Source of the DNA: Candidatus Bathyarchaeota archaeon A05DMB-5
GTDB taxonomy: Archaea; Thermoproteota; Bathyarchaeia; Bathyarchaeales; Bathycorpusculaceae
Length of the DNA stretch: 64,000 nt
Assembly (NCBI GenBank): GCA_019685655.1
Contig: JABFQP010000001.1
Coordinates: forward strand, 1 to 64,000
Direction: 5' to 3'
A program made the translations under genes and the position numbers. Positions within the stretch are counted from its first letter, which is position 1. Each line of letters begins with the position of its first letter. The notes beneath the pieces are model-generated. The model did no database searches. It had not been told where the DNA came from and saw nothing but the letters and a program-made list of their open reading frames with translations. Below are positions 44,659 to 53,212 of this stretch, piece after piece.

Positions 44659-44871
44659 ATGGGTTCCAAAAACAAAAAGCAGCTTAATCTGCTAGAGTTG
44701 CCAAATCCAGAAAGAGTTAAGTTCATCAAAGAAGTTAGAGAAAAACTTCAGCAGAGAATCATAGAAGAAAAACTTTGGCAATCACTACTGGAAACCGAAA
44801 ACATAGTCATCAATGGAAACACTGTCTACCGAATGGGCGAGCAACTATGCGGGTTTTCAGTGAATAAATGA
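44659..44871 (+). CDS. Small charged protein of unknown function
   Basis: The 70-residue product is helical and charged (NPERVKFIKEVREKLQQRIIEEKLWQSLLETENI) with a short C-terminal hairpin. AAAGGG lies six bases before the ATG. I do not recognise the family. No transcription link to the ribosomal block is visible; a T-rich stretch follows the stop. Confidence 0.5.
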   Translation: MGSKNKKQLNLLELPNPERVKFIKEVREKLQQRIIEEKLWQSLLETENIVINGNTVYRMGEQLCGFSVNK

Positions 44872-44957
44872 GCTCATCTTTGCTTTCTCTCTTTTATTTT
44901 CTTAATCCAAAATGAAAAACCATCATGGTCCTATCACTTTAAGATAAGTAACTTTGG

Positions 44958-45033
44958 TAGCGGGGGGTTGATTTGAACAACCGATCTCTGGGTTATGAGC
45001 CCAGCGGGTTAATCCTGGCTACCCCACCCCGCT
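44958..45033 (-). tRNA. Initiator tRNA-Met (CAT)
   Basis: On the minus strand the acceptor AGCGGGG pairs with CCCCGCT, with an A1-U72 end and an A discriminator, as in archaeal initiators. The anticodon arm is CTGGG, loop CTCATAA, CCCAG, giving CAT with the three G-C pairs typical of initiators. The T arm GGTTG-TTCAAAT-CAACC is perfect. The length is 76 bases and there is no intron. Confidence 0.95.
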
Positions 45034-45053
45034 ACTGTTATGCTGAATGAAGA

Positions 45054-45066
45054 CTTTCTTAAATCT
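45054..45066 (-). promoter_or_regulatory. TATA box of tRNA-iMet
   Basis: Minus-strand AAGATTTAAGAAA lies 21-33 bases upstream of the tRNA 5' end, the spacing expected for archaeal tRNA promoters. Confidence 0.5.
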
Positions 45067-45118
45067 TTTGGGAATACTCTTTAATCGGTATAGGTTTTCT
45101 TTTAGTAAAACATTTTTA

Positions 45119-45799
45119 ATGCCCGAATTACTTATTGACTTTGGTTGTTACCATATGGATAGACCATATTTCAATTACATGTTCAATCCTGCTCTTGAAA
45201 ATCCAATTTTCGTGCAAGGGCTTCCGGGGTTTGGAAATGTTGGAAAAATCGCTGCACATCTTCTGATAAAGTTTAGTGGAGCGAAGCCTTTTGTTGAGTT
45301 ATATTCACCTACTTTTCCAGATTATGTTTCAGTTAATTCAGACGGCATTTGTCGTTTGCCGAAATACGAGTTTTACGCGGCTTCGATGAAAGAGAACGAT
45401 TTTATTATTATGACTGGTGACACACAACCATCTTTTGACGATGTACTTGCGCATTATGAAGTTTGTGGCGAAATATTGGATTTTCTAGTAAAGCAGGGAT
45501 GCCGCTTCCTGATAACAATAGGAGGAGTACCGATTTCAGAAGAGAAAACGCAAGTATACGTGGCTGCGACTTCTCCAAGACTTGCATTAGAGTTCATGGA
45601 AAAAGGAGCCGTAATATATAGCAAAGGTAGAATTGTAGGCGCTACTGGATTGCTGCTTGGGCTTGCAAAGGAACGCAATATTGAGGGAGTATGCCTTTTA
45701 GGCGCAACGGCAGGTTTCAAAGCGGATCGTGGTGCAGGTTTTTCCGTTTTCAAGTTTCTTATGAAAGCGTTGGGTAATGAGGTAAAGGAAGGGTTATAA
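45119..45799 (+). CDS. PAC2-family proteasome assembly chaperone-like protein
   Basis: From ATG 45119 the product has 226 residues. It has the PAC2 opening LENPIFVQGLPGFGNVGKIAAHLLI, TGDTQPSFDDVLAHYEVCGEILDF, TIGGVPI and GATGLLLGLAKERNIEGVCLLG. Archaeal members (PbaA/PbaB type) assist 20S proteasome assembly or bind other complexes. The frame opens at 45047, but the upstream part overlaps the tRNA promoter region and is not conserved-looking. No ribosome site is seen, so the message may be leaderless. CDC48 (61.4 kb) is another proteasome-related gene in the window. Confidence 0.88.
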   Translation: MPELLIDFGCYHMDRPYFNYMFNPALENPIFVQGLPGFGNVGKIAAHLLIKFSGAKPFVELYSPTFPDYVSVNSDGICRLPKYEFYAASMKENDFIIMTGDTQPSFDDVLAHYEVCGEILDFLVKQGCRFLITIGGVPISEEKTQVYVAATSPRLALEFMEKGAVIYSKGRIVGATGLLLGLAKERNIEGVCLLGATAGFKADRGAGFSVFKFLMKALGNEVKEGL

Positions 45800-45841
45800 G
45801 GGAAAAATTTAGATTTATGATTGTTACTGGAACGTGAATTT

Positions 45842-46090
45842 ATGAGCAAAGGAAAGCAAAAAGATAAAAACAGTCAATCATCAAGGTTGAATTTGAATTC
45901 GAAATTTTGGAAAGCATTTCTGTTTGTGTTGGCAGCTTTTTTGATATTTGCTGGGCCAACATACGTTGTTTATGCGCTCATGAGTGTGCTTGATATAAGC
46001 TATGTGTTTTCGATGATCTCTGGATTTGTCCTGTTGGTTGTTGGGTTAGTGCTTTTGTGGTATTTGATTAGGAATAAGGTTGTTTCTTAA
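45842..46090 (+). CDS. Small two-helix membrane protein
   Basis: From ATG 45842 (GTGA seven bases upstream), an 82-residue product: a basic hydrophilic N-terminus of about 25 residues, then helices at about residues 26-48 and 54-76. The frame also opens at a TTG at 45821. No family is recognised. It follows the PAC2 gene by 42 bases. Confidence 0.55.
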   Translation: MSKGKQKDKNSQSSRLNLNSKFWKAFLFVLAAFLIFAGPTYVVYALMSVLDISYVFSMISGFVLLVVGLVLLWYLIRNKVVS

Positions 46091-46268
46091 ATAGAAAATA
46101 GTTTTGTGCCTCAGATACCCTAGGGTGCATCATCCATTCAGACCCTATTTTCGTCATTGGCAAGAATTCAAGTGTGCATACATTTTTAAAAGTCGTTCGG
46201 TTATTGTTGGTGAGTAAATAGTAAGGAATATAAAATGTTCGCTGTTCTTAACAGTAAAAGGGTATATT

Positions 46269-46874
46269 ATGAGAATTTTAGGAGTTTCGGGATCGAACAG
46301 AAAAAACGGCAACTCTTACTTACTTCTAAAAGAGATATTTAGCGCTGTGCCCTCTGTTGAGACAAAAATTGTTCAGATTGCAGAGTTGCAAATAAAACCA
46401 TGCGAACTCTGTTTTGATTTTTGCGCTCAAAAACCTTATGAATGTGTGATTGAAGATGACTTTAAACTGCTTTTTGAAGAGATGAAATCTGCGGATGGTA
46501 TAGTGATTGCCTGCCCATTTTACTTTTATGTACCCTCTAAATTTCAAGCTTTCTTGGAGAGAATAAGTTGTTTAGATTATTCCACTGTAGAAAAGCATGG
46601 TAAGCAGTTTTCTCCATTTACTGGTAAACCTTGTCTTCTTGTGACTGTTTCAGCGAGTGGTAGCAGTTTTAATGCGTTTCAAATTCTTTATTTCCTTCAA
46701 GAGTTTGCTTTAATGCTCGGTATGAAACCTATAACTGTCAATGCATGGCCGTACATTGGTTTTTCAGCAAAAAGTGGTGGAATAAATGCAGGAGCCATTT
46801 TAAAAGAGCAAGAAACAATAAACAAGGGAAGGGAATTTCTAAAGTTATTGGTTTCAGCAATTAATGGTGTATGA
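46269..46874 (+). CDS. Iron-sulfur flavoprotein (NADPH-dependent FMN reductase family)
   Basis: The 201-residue flavodoxin-like protein has the FMN phosphate loop GVSGSNRKNGNSYLLL (residues 5-20). A cysteine cluster lies in residues 45-59 (CELCFDFCAQKPYEC, pattern C-x2-C-x3-C-x6-C), close to the 4Fe-4S motif of archaeal iron-sulfur flavoproteins. ACPFYFYVPSKFQAFLERIS is the family's second signature. It transfers electrons between ferredoxin-type donors and unknown acceptors, perhaps in oxygen protection. AAAGGG lies before the ATG. Confidence 0.85.
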   Translation: MRILGVSGSNRKNGNSYLLLKEIFSAVPSVETKIVQIAELQIKPCELCFDFCAQKPYECVIEDDFKLLFEEMKSADGIVIACPFYFYVPSKFQAFLERISCLDYSTVEKHGKQFSPFTGKPCLLVTVSASGSSFNAFQILYFLQEFALMLGMKPITVNAWPYIGFSAKSGGINAGAILKEQETINKGREFLKLLVSAINGV

Positions 46875-46923
46875 TGAAATATTGTTATGGTAGATTCATT
46901 CAAATTCGCAAGACATATATGAT

Positions 46924-47541
46924 ATGCCGAAAGATATATCAGCTATGCAAGAGGATAAAGAGAAAAAGCTTGAAGAAATGATAAAAAAGGATGAAGAATC
47001 AACAAAACGAACAACAATAATTCTGGAAAAAGAAGAACGCGAATTCATCGATTCACTAATTCGAGAAGGAAAAGAACCAGGCATAAAACCTCTAATTTCC
47101 AAAATGCTCGACGTTTACAGAAGCATGATGATTTACGATTGGCGCTTTCCCGGCGAGTACTATTGCGGCATAAGCCGCATAGCCTTCGTGAATGTAGAAC
47201 TAATCAACATCCTAATACAACATATTCCAAAAGAAAAATGGCGCGAAATAGGAAGGAAAATGGGCGAAGCCGCAAAAGTTTCCATGGAAACAAGTCTCAG
47301 CATCCAAACTGGAGAACGGGAAAAATGGTCAGAAGTGTTTAAACGTTTGAGAGTGCAAGGATTTGGCGATTTCTACTTGAAAGACAAATATCTTCTTGTT
47401 AAAACGCCTTTTATTAATGAAACTGATATTTGGGCTGGCTTTTTGGAAGGTTTGCTGGGCATAGAATTAGATGTGAAAACCGATGCTCCACCTTTCGTTT
47501 TTGAAATAAAAGAAAAACCAGATGCAGCGTCAAATAAATAA
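46924..47541 (+). CDS. Protein with ribbon-helix-helix-like N-terminus, unknown function
   Basis: The 205-residue protein starts with about 30 charged helical residues. A segment like ribbon-helix-helix DNA-binding proteins follows (RTTIILEKEEREFIDSLIREG, about residues 29-49). The C-terminal 130 residues (IGRKMGEAAKVSMETSL, RLRVQGFGDFYL, ETDIWAGFLEGLLGIEL) resemble the archaeal fold used in small-ligand regulators, but I cannot name it. It may be a transcription regulator. No ribosome site is evident before the ATG. Confidence 0.65.
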   Translation: MPKDISAMQEDKEKKLEEMIKKDEESTKRTTIILEKEEREFIDSLIREGKEPGIKPLISKMLDVYRSMMIYDWRFPGEYYCGISRIAFVNVELINILIQHIPKEKWREIGRKMGEAAKVSMETSLSIQTGEREKWSEVFKRLRVQGFGDFYLKDKYLLVKTPFINETDIWAGFLEGLLGIELDVKTDAPPFVFEIKEKPDAASNK

Positions 47542-47607
47542 GTGATGTTTTAAATAGGCAAAGATTTACACGGAAGATTGAGACTAAGCAACAGAGGGGA
47601 AGATTAA

Positions 47608-48663
47608 GTGTCCATGCACGAAGCTATGCTCTATGAAAAATTGAAAGATAAAAAAGTCAAATGCAATTTATGCGGGAGAAGATGCATAATAAACGATGGC
47701 GGAATCGGCTTTTGTTTAGTAAGAAAAAACGATGGCGGAACACTCTTTTCACTTGTTTACGCTAAAGCCATATCAGCGTGCATAGACCCAGTAGAGAAAA
47801 AACCTCTATCGCATTTCAATCCTGGGTCGCTGGTTATGTCTATCGCTACTGTTGGCTGTAATTTTCGTTGCCAATTTTGTGATAATTGGATGATAAGCCA
47901 AGAGAAAAAAATAGAAGGCAAACATTTTCCTCCAGAAGAGGTTGTAAAAGCGACGAGAGAAAACAATTGCCAAGGTATAAGCTACACGTACACGGAGCCT
48001 ACCATATTTTTTGAGTATGCCTATGAGACGGCTAAGCTTGCTCATCAAGTGGGGTTCTTTAACACTTTTGTTACTAATGGTTATATGACGCCGGAAGCCG
48101 TGAAAACTATTGCGCCATATTTGGATGCGGCTACTGTGGACTTCAAAGGTGGTGGAGACCCGGATTTTTACAAAAGTTTTTCCGCGGTTCCTTCTGTGGA
48201 GCCGATTTATGAATCTTTGAAAGAAATGAAAAAGAATGATATTCACATAGAGATTACAAACTTGATTGTGCCAAAAATTGGAGACTCAATTGAAAGAATT
48301 AAAGAGCTTGCTCTGTGGATACGGAATAATCTTGATAGCGACACGCCTTTCCATTTACTACGTTTCCACCCAGATTATCAACTGACGACTATTCAATCCA
48401 CTCCAATTGAGACTTTGGAGAAAGCGTACATGGCTTCTAAAGAAGCTGGATTGAATTATGTCTACATTGGTAATGTACCGGGACACCCTTGTGGAAATAC
48501 TTATTGCCCGAACTGCAATGAGCTGCTTGTTAAGCGTTTTAATTTTGAAATTACTAAGTGGAACTTAACAAGGAACATGCGTTGCCCAGTGTGCGGAAAA
48601 GAAATTCCAATAAGAGGTAAATTGCATGCTAGCGGGTTTTCGTATCCTTATGCTTTGTTTTAG
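47608..48663 (+). CDS. amrS: Radical SAM enzyme, AmrS type (AmmeMemoRadiSam system)
   Basis: The 351-residue protein has the N-terminal CNLCGRRCIINDGGIGFC zinc motif and the radical SAM motif CNFRCQFCDNW. SYTYTEPTIFFEYAYETAKLA and the FHLLRFHPDYQ segment also fit the AmrS profile. A C-terminal zinc ribbon (CPNCNELL, CPVCGKEI) completes it. It is usually encoded with AMMECR1 and Memo genes, forming a system of unknown chemistry; neither partner is in the window. The start is GTG with GAGGGGAAG upstream. Confidence 0.92.
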   Translation: MSMHEAMLYEKLKDKKVKCNLCGRRCIINDGGIGFCLVRKNDGGTLFSLVYAKAISACIDPVEKKPLSHFNPGSLVMSIATVGCNFRCQFCDNWMISQEKKIEGKHFPPEEVVKATRENNCQGISYTYTEPTIFFEYAYETAKLAHQVGFFNTFVTNGYMTPEAVKTIAPYLDAATVDFKGGGDPDFYKSFSAVPSVEPIYESLKEMKKNDIHIEITNLIVPKIGDSIERIKELALWIRNNLDSDTPFHLLRFHPDYQLTTIQSTPIETLEKAYMASKEAGLNYVYIGNVPGHPCGNTYCPNCNELLVKRFNFEITKWNLTRNMRCPVCGKEIPIRGKLHASGFSYPYALF

Positions 48664-48788
48664 TTTTTGTGTTGTGTGGATATAAGAAGAATTTACGAGG
48701 ACATCTTTCTGGTTTTATGGACTTATTTGCGAAGGTTTCGACTAAAATTGTGTGCAGAAGAAGCCTCAATTAAAAATTAAAGTAGAAA

Positions 48789-48800
48789 GGTTTAAATAAA
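48789..48800 (+). promoter_or_regulatory. TATA box of gar1-tfb
   Basis: GGTTTAAATAAA about 50 bases before the gar1 TTG. A start near 48825 leaves a short leader that contains GAGGGGA. Confidence 0.5.
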
Positions 48801-48848
48801 ATGCTTCGTTTTTGAACCATTCGTTTTTCGTGAGGGGAAATCAACATT

Positions 48849-49097
48849 TTGCAGAGACTAGGTCGGGTCCTCCATATAAGTCCAAGCCGAAGCATAATCA
48901 TCCAAATTGAAAATCTTCCAAAAATCGGTGAAACAGTTGTTGATGAAAATTTGAAGTCAATCGGAAAAATCTTTGACATATTTGGACCTGTATCCTCGCC
49001 CTACGCGGCAATAAAATCGACATCACGAGAACTCGAAAAATTAACTAACAAAACGTTGTATGTGATCCCCTCAAAAAGGAGAAAGGAGAAAGCATGA
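48849..49097 (+). CDS. gar1: H/ACA RNA-protein complex subunit Gar1
   Basis: Component of the H/ACA guide RNP that makes pseudouridine in rRNA. The 82-residue beta-barrel has LGRVLHISPSRSIIIQ, VVDENLKSIGKIFDIFGPVSSPYAAIK, the typical Gar1 core. The start is TTG with GGGG ten bases upstream. The stop abuts tfb, and this gar1-tfb pairing is common in archaea. Confidence 0.93.
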   Translation: MQRLGRVLHISPSRSIIIQIENLPKIGETVVDENLKSIGKIFDIFGPVSSPYAAIKSTSRELEKLTNKTLYVIPSKRRKEKA

Positions 49098-50072
49098 ATG
49101 GACAATAACGAAGAAGGGCGCGAAACATCTAGCCCCCGGTTACCCGCACCACATGTTGAACCACCAAAGGTTCAATGTTGCCCAGAATGTGGCAGCACAA
49201 GACTCATGCGTGATTATGAATGCGCAGAAATAGTATGTATGGACTGCGGCTTCGTAGTAGCTGCAAAAATAGCCGATAGAGGACCAGAATGGAGAGCTTT
49301 CGATGACGAACAAAGAACCAAACGCACCAGAGTCGGAGCCCCCTTAACCTACACAATTCATGACAAAGGCTTATCAACAATGATTGATTGGCATGACCGC
49401 GACATCTATGGAAAAAGCCTATCTCCAGGACAGAAAGCACAAGTTTACCGCCTCAGAAAGTGGCAACGGCGTATAAGAGTTTCTGACGCAACAGAACGCA
49501 ACTTAGCTTTCGCATTGTCAGAAATCACAAAAATCGCAAATAACCTAAACCTCCCAAAAAACATTCTGGAAACAGCTTCAGTCATATACCGAAAAGCTGT
49601 AAAAGAACGACTAATACGCGGAAGATCAATTCAAGGCGTGACTGCGGCAGCGATTTATTTGGCTTGCCGACAATGCGGATTAGCTAGAACATTAGAAGAA
49701 ATAGCACAAGCCTCAAGCGTAAACAAAAAGGAAGTTGGACGTAGCTACCGTTTCCTAATAAAAGAGCTCGACTATTCAATTCCCCCACTCAAACCAGGGC
49801 AATACATAACAAAGTTTTCAAATCAGTTAACAATGCAAGGGAAGGTTGAAGAAATAGCTCACAAAATTTTAGGTGCAGCAAAAGAGCTGAAACTTACTTC
49901 AGGTCGTGGTCCCACGGGTATTGCAGCGGCAGCAAGTTACATCGCCTCAGTATTGACAGGTGAAAGGAAAACGCAAAGAGAGATAGCCGAGATAGCACAG
50001 GTAACAGAGGTTACCATTCGAAATCGTTACAAAGAGCTTGTTGACCGCTTAATGTTTCAGATGGCTCTTTAA
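49098..50072 (+). CDS. tfb: Transcription initiation factor TFB (TFIIB homologue)
   Basis: Bridges TBP-DNA and RNA polymerase at promoters. The 324-residue protein has the zinc ribbon with Cys28, Cys31, Cys47 and Cys50, the B-reader segment (ERGPEWRAF-like, here [14 protein letters not shown]), and two cyclin repeats (about 125-215 and 225-320). The repeats have [18 protein letters not shown] and [18 protein letters not shown]. The ATG immediately follows the gar1 stop, with GGAGAAAGC upstream. Confidence 0.97.
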   Translation: MDNNEEGRETSSPRLPAPHVEPPKVQCCPECGSTRLMRDYECAEIVCMDCGFVVAAKIADRGPEWRAFDDEQRTKRTRVGAPLTYTIHDKGLSTMIDWHDRDIYGKSLSPGQKAQVYRLRKWQRRIRVSDATERNLAFALSEITKIANNLNLPKNILETASVIYRKAVKERLIRGRSIQGVTAAAIYLACRQCGLARTLEEIAQASSVNKKEVGRSYRFLIKELDYSIPPLKPGQYITKFSNQLTMQGKVEEIAHKILGAAKELKLTSGRGPTGIAAAASYIASVLTGERKTQREIAEIAQVTEVTIRNRYKELVDRLMFQMAL

Positions 50073-50075
50073 CCC

Positions 50076-50093
50076 TTTTCTTTTTTTTATTTT
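50076..50093 (+). terminator. T-run terminator after tfb
   Basis: Four T, C, then eight T and ATTTT follow the tfb stop directly. The next gene is convergent. Confidence 0.5.
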
Positions 50094-50102
50094 CAAGCAT
50101 TT

Positions 50103-50387
50103 TTAGAGAAGTTCTTCTTCATTACAACTGGAGCATTCTTCTTCCTCTTCTTCCAAGAATTGAGAAGCCGTCTCACCAAGTTCCCGAAGAAGTTCGCTGG
50201 GAATTCTCTCTTTCAGGGTTTTAGCTTCTTTTTTCAGTTTATCAACCTCATTTTCTAAAACCTTCGCCTTTTCGCTTAACTCAACAACCTCTCTAAGCTG
50301 CTCTATCTCTTCCAAAAGCATGTTTTTTTCATTTTCTAGCGCCTTAATCTTTTCTTCCAGCTTAGTCTTCATACCTATAACTTGCAT
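50103..50387 (-). CDS. Small coiled-coil protein with acidic CxxC tail
   Basis: From ATG 50387 (GGAAGG four bases upstream) about 94 residues, or 98 from GTG 50399. Most of it is a long coiled coil (LEEKIKALENEKNMLLEEIEQL and on). It ends in an acidic patch with one CSSC pair (EEEEEECSSCNEEELL). The plain coiled coil could be a structural or scaffold protein. The next gene on the other strand also joins a zinc ribbon to a coiled coil. No family recognised. Confidence 0.55.
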   Translation of the reverse strand: MQVIGMKTKLEEKIKALENEKNMLLEEIEQLREVVELSEKAKVLENEVDKLKKEAKTLKERIPSELLRELGETASQFLEEEEEECSSCNEEELL

Positions 50388-50520
50388 AAGCCTTCCCACA
50401 CTCTCAAAATCATATTTTGCACAATTAGCATTAATATTTTATCTTGACAACCACGTTCTGCGTTGCTTACAAAACACATTTTAGACTGTAAGACCATAAT
50501 TATAGGAAGGGGCTTATAGT

Positions 50521-50952
50521 TTGGTTAATTGTCCCAAATGCGGGAGTGAAGTAGCAACACCCATCAAAACTTGGCCAATTTCTATTCGAAAACCGTTAAA
50601 AAAAGGCGAAGAAACTAAAATGGCAATGGGAATTTTCGAATGCCCAAACTGTAAAGCTAGGTTCAGAGCCGCTGTTGAATTTGAAACCAAAGTCGAAGAG
50701 ACAGTAAGCATTAAAAATATAGTTGAAAGAATAAAAGGTATAAGGGGAGAACTAATGCAGACTCTGAAAAATCTACGCGAAAAAATAAAAACCTTAGAAA
50801 CAGAACGGACAAATTTAATGATTGAAATTGAAAAATTGAGAAAAGTGGCGGAATCAAAAGTCACAGCTCTCGAGAGCGAAGTTAGCATGTTAAGAGAAGA
50901 AGTAAAATCTCTAAGGGAACTGCTAGGCTACAGCGAGAACACAGAAAAATAA
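50521..50952 (+). CDS. Zinc-ribbon plus coiled-coil protein
   Basis: The 143-residue protein has a zinc ribbon (CPKCGSEV at residues 4-11 and CPNCKARF at about 41-48). A coiled coil occupies about residues 60-138 (LREKIKTLETERTNLMIEIEKL). TTG start with AAGGGG seven to twelve bases upstream. It resembles chromatin- or RNA-polymerase-associated small archaeal proteins in layout, but no specific family is recognised. Confidence 0.65.
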   Translation: MVNCPKCGSEVATPIKTWPISIRKPLKKGEETKMAMGIFECPNCKARFRAAVEFETKVEETVSIKNIVERIKGIRGELMQTLKNLREKIKTLETERTNLMIEIEKLRKVAESKVTALESEVSMLREEVKSLRELLGYSENTEK

Positions 50953-50983
50953 CACTAGCAGTTTCTCGCGCTTAATGAGAAAA

Positions 50984-51405
50984 TCAAGAACTCTCTGTCG
51001 TTTGTACCAGATATTTCTTGTAATATTCTTGCGCTTTAGCCACGGCCTTCTCTGGATTTTTCAGTATCGTGTACCTTGCATTCGGCGAAAGTTTTTCAGC
51101 AGCGCTGAAAAATTCCACAACTCTTTTGACGTCGCCTTCATAAATCGCCAAACCACCAGCGATCTCATACCATACTTTGGCTCTTACAATGCTTTGACTT
51201 TTTCAAATTTCTTGGCATTCTCAGCAGCTTCTTTCATCGTCGTTCCAGTTTTTCTCGGGTCAAGAAACATTGTGTTAAGCAGTGCTTCGTAGGTTTCTCT
51301 ATCGTCTCCACAAAGTTTTTCAAGCGCAGTTTTTTGTTGTACGGGTTGAACAATTGCTTTCTTTTCCTTTTCTTTTCCTTTTCTAAATTTGCTAAGTATA
51401 CCCAC
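50984..51405 (-). pseudogene. Small helical protein split by a frameshift
   Basis: The first part starts at GTG 51405 (GAGGA upstream) and reads KEAAENAKKFEKVKAL before a stop at 51184. The minus-one frame then continues naturally as SIVRAKVWYEIAGGLAIYEGDVKRVVEFFSAAEKL to a stop at 50984, about 60 further residues. Both parts are charged and helical with no start codon at the second. The frames join at a run of five A (minus strand, 51199-51203). A one-base deletion, an assembly error or minus-one slippage on the A-run would explain it. The joined product, about 140 residues, looks like a TPR-type helical protein. Confidence 0.65.
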
Positions 51406-51499
51406 GGTTAGTCATCCTCGATTATTGAGTGTGTTTTACATTTAGCATTAGATATAAACATCAGTTAATTTTAAAGGTTTGTCTGTCTATTATGTGAAT

Positions 51500-52114
51500 A
51501 TGCCATACAAATTCGCCTTTGACCTTTCAAGAATTCCACGTTTCTTCTTTAAAGAAATAGCCATAGTTGGCTATCAAGCAAGTGTACACAAAAAAGTTGG
51601 CAAAACTGCTCAGGAAATAATAAAAAAATTCAAAATTGACGAGGCAACGGGTCTCAACTTATCTGATGCAGTGATTGTTATACAGGACCTAATAGACATG
51701 CAAGCGAGGAACATAAAGGAAAGAGAAAAATTCGTGCAGACGAAGAAAAGAGCACTTTTTCTGCCGCATTGTTCAAGAAAATACATGGATAACCGTTGTA
51801 ACGCAACCTTCGATCCTAACATTCCATCTTATGTCTGCGCTCACTGTTCCACAGATTGCCTAATTAACAAGGCAACAACGCTTGCAAAGAAAAAGGGCTA
51901 CGACGTTTACATCTTACCAGGAGGCTCTTGTGTGCCAAAAATCTTGAGTAGTAAACGCTATGAAGGCATTGTCGGAGTCGCTTGCGGTGAAGAAATAAGA
52001 CTTGGCGGGGAAATAACGCAACATATGGACGTAGCCAGCCAAGCAGTTCCCCTAATAAAAAACGGATGCGCAAACACAATCTTCAACATTGAAACTCTGA
52101 TTAAAACTCTTTAA
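51500..52114 (+). CDS. DUF116-family protein
   Basis: About 204 residues from ATG 51500. It has the family's Cys-rich centre (LPHCSRKYMDNRCNATFDPN, CAHCSTDCLINKATTLAKKKGYDVYILPGGSCV) and VGVACGEEIRLGG. The many Cys suggest a metal centre; the function is unknown. The frame also opens at a TTG at 51479, but a TTG placed directly after AAGG is unlikely. It is convergent with the L40e gene. Confidence 0.83.
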   Translation: MPYKFAFDLSRIPRFFFKEIAIVGYQASVHKKVGKTAQEIIKKFKIDEATGLNLSDAVIVIQDLIDMQARNIKEREKFVQTKKRALFLPHCSRKYMDNRCNATFDPNIPSYVCAHCSTDCLINKATTLAKKKGYDVYILPGGSCVPKILSSKRYEGIVGVACGEEIRLGGEITQHMDVASQAVPLIKNGCANTIFNIETLIKTL

Positions 52115-52120
52115 AAGAAA

Positions 52121-52282
52121 CTATTTCACAATTTCTCGTTTCTTCCAACGAAGATTCTTGCTTCGGCACTTTCTACACTTAACTGCAGTTTCAGCATTCC
52201 GCGCACCACATTCTCTGCAGATTTTCATGTATAACCTATGTTTTTGAGCTATGGTCTTTTTGAGCGGGTCTAAGATTGGCAT
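52121..52282 (-). CDS. rpl40e: Ribosomal protein L40e
   Basis: A 53-residue basic zinc protein of the large subunit. The zinc ligands are Cys22, Cys25, Cys36 and Cys39 (CRECGARNAETAVKCRKC), preceded by DPLKKTIAQKHRLYMK and followed by the basic end NLRWKKREIVK. All L40e features are present. The ATG is at 52282 and the stop TAG at 52121-52123. It is only 53 codons long and easily missed. Confidence 0.93.
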   Translation of the reverse strand: MPILDPLKKTIAQKHRLYMKICRECGARNAETAVKCRKCRSKNLRWKKREIVK

Positions 52283-52346
52283 TTGTCAACATCTCTTTTT
52301 AGCTAGAACACAGACTATTTGCCTACACATATACTTTTTGTCTGCC

Positions 52347-53210
52347 TCAAACGTTTATGAGCTCAGCTACATCGCCCGGCTTTTCGGCGACTTTTACACC
52401 GGCCTTTTTGAGAGCGTCAATTTTGCTCTCTGCTGTTCCTGCCTTGCCCATCACTATTGCTCCAGCGTGACCCATACGTTTCCCTGGCGGTGCAGAACGT
52501 CCAGCGACGAATGCTACGACTGGTTTTGGATATTTAGTTTCGGAGATATATTTGGCTGCTAATTCTTCGAGGTTGCCGCCGATTTCGCCTATCAAAACCA
52601 CAGCTTCTGTGCGCTCGTCTTTTTCAAACATTTTTAATGCGTCTATGAAGTTTAAGCCTGTTATTGGGTCTCCGCCCAGTCCGAGACATGTTGATTGTCC
52701 AAGATTTTTCCTTGTTAGGCTCGCAGCTACTTCGTATGTGAGGGTTCCGCTTCTAGAAACCATGCCCACATTGCCTGGCTTAAAAATATGCGCAGGCATG
52801 ATTCCAAGTTTACTTTCTCCAGGGGTTATTATTCCCGGAGTGTTTGGACCAATTATTGTTGCGTCTGCTTCTTTTGCACGCGCCATTATGTTGATCGCAT
52901 CTTTTATGGGGATATGTTCAGTTATTATTACAACGGTTTTTATTCCGTTTTCTAAAGCTTCCAGAGTCGCGTCTGCAGCAAAGGGCGCTGGAACAAAAAT
53001 TATTGCTGCGTTTGCCGAATGCTTTTCTTGAGCTTCTTCTCCAGTGTCATAAACTGGAACATTGAGAACTTGGGTTCCACCTTTCCCAGGAGTTACGCCG
53101 GCGACAATTTTTGTGTCATATTCCAACATTAGCTTTGTGTGAAAACTTCCTTGGGTTCCAGTGATGCCCCAAACGATTGCTCGAGTGTTCTTGTCAATTA
53201 TTATTCCCAA
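52347..53210 (-). CDS. sucD: Succinyl-CoA synthetase, alpha subunit
   Basis: Alpha subunit of succinate-CoA ligase: succinyl-CoA plus ADP or GDP and phosphate gives succinate, CoA and a nucleoside triphosphate. The 287 residues show the CoA-binding N-terminus (VWGITGTQGSFHTKLML), ITEHIPIKDAI, VSRSGTLTYE and the active-site His248 in GHAGAIVMGKAGTAESK. It starts with TTG two bases after the sucC stop. Confidence 0.95.
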   Translation of the reverse strand: MGIIIDKNTRAIVWGITGTQGSFHTKLMLEYDTKIVAGVTPGKGGTQVLNVPVYDTGEEAQEKHSANAAIIFVPAPFAADATLEALENGIKTVVIITEHIPIKDAINIMARAKEADATIIGPNTPGIITPGESKLGIMPAHIFKPGNVGMVSRSGTLTYEVAASLTRKNLGQSTCLGLGGDPITGLNFIDALKMFEKDERTEAVVLIGEIGGNLEELAAKYISETKYPKPVVAFVAGRSAPPGKRMGHAGAIVMGKAGTAESKIDALKKAGVKVAEKPGDVAELINV

Positions 53211-53212
53211 TG

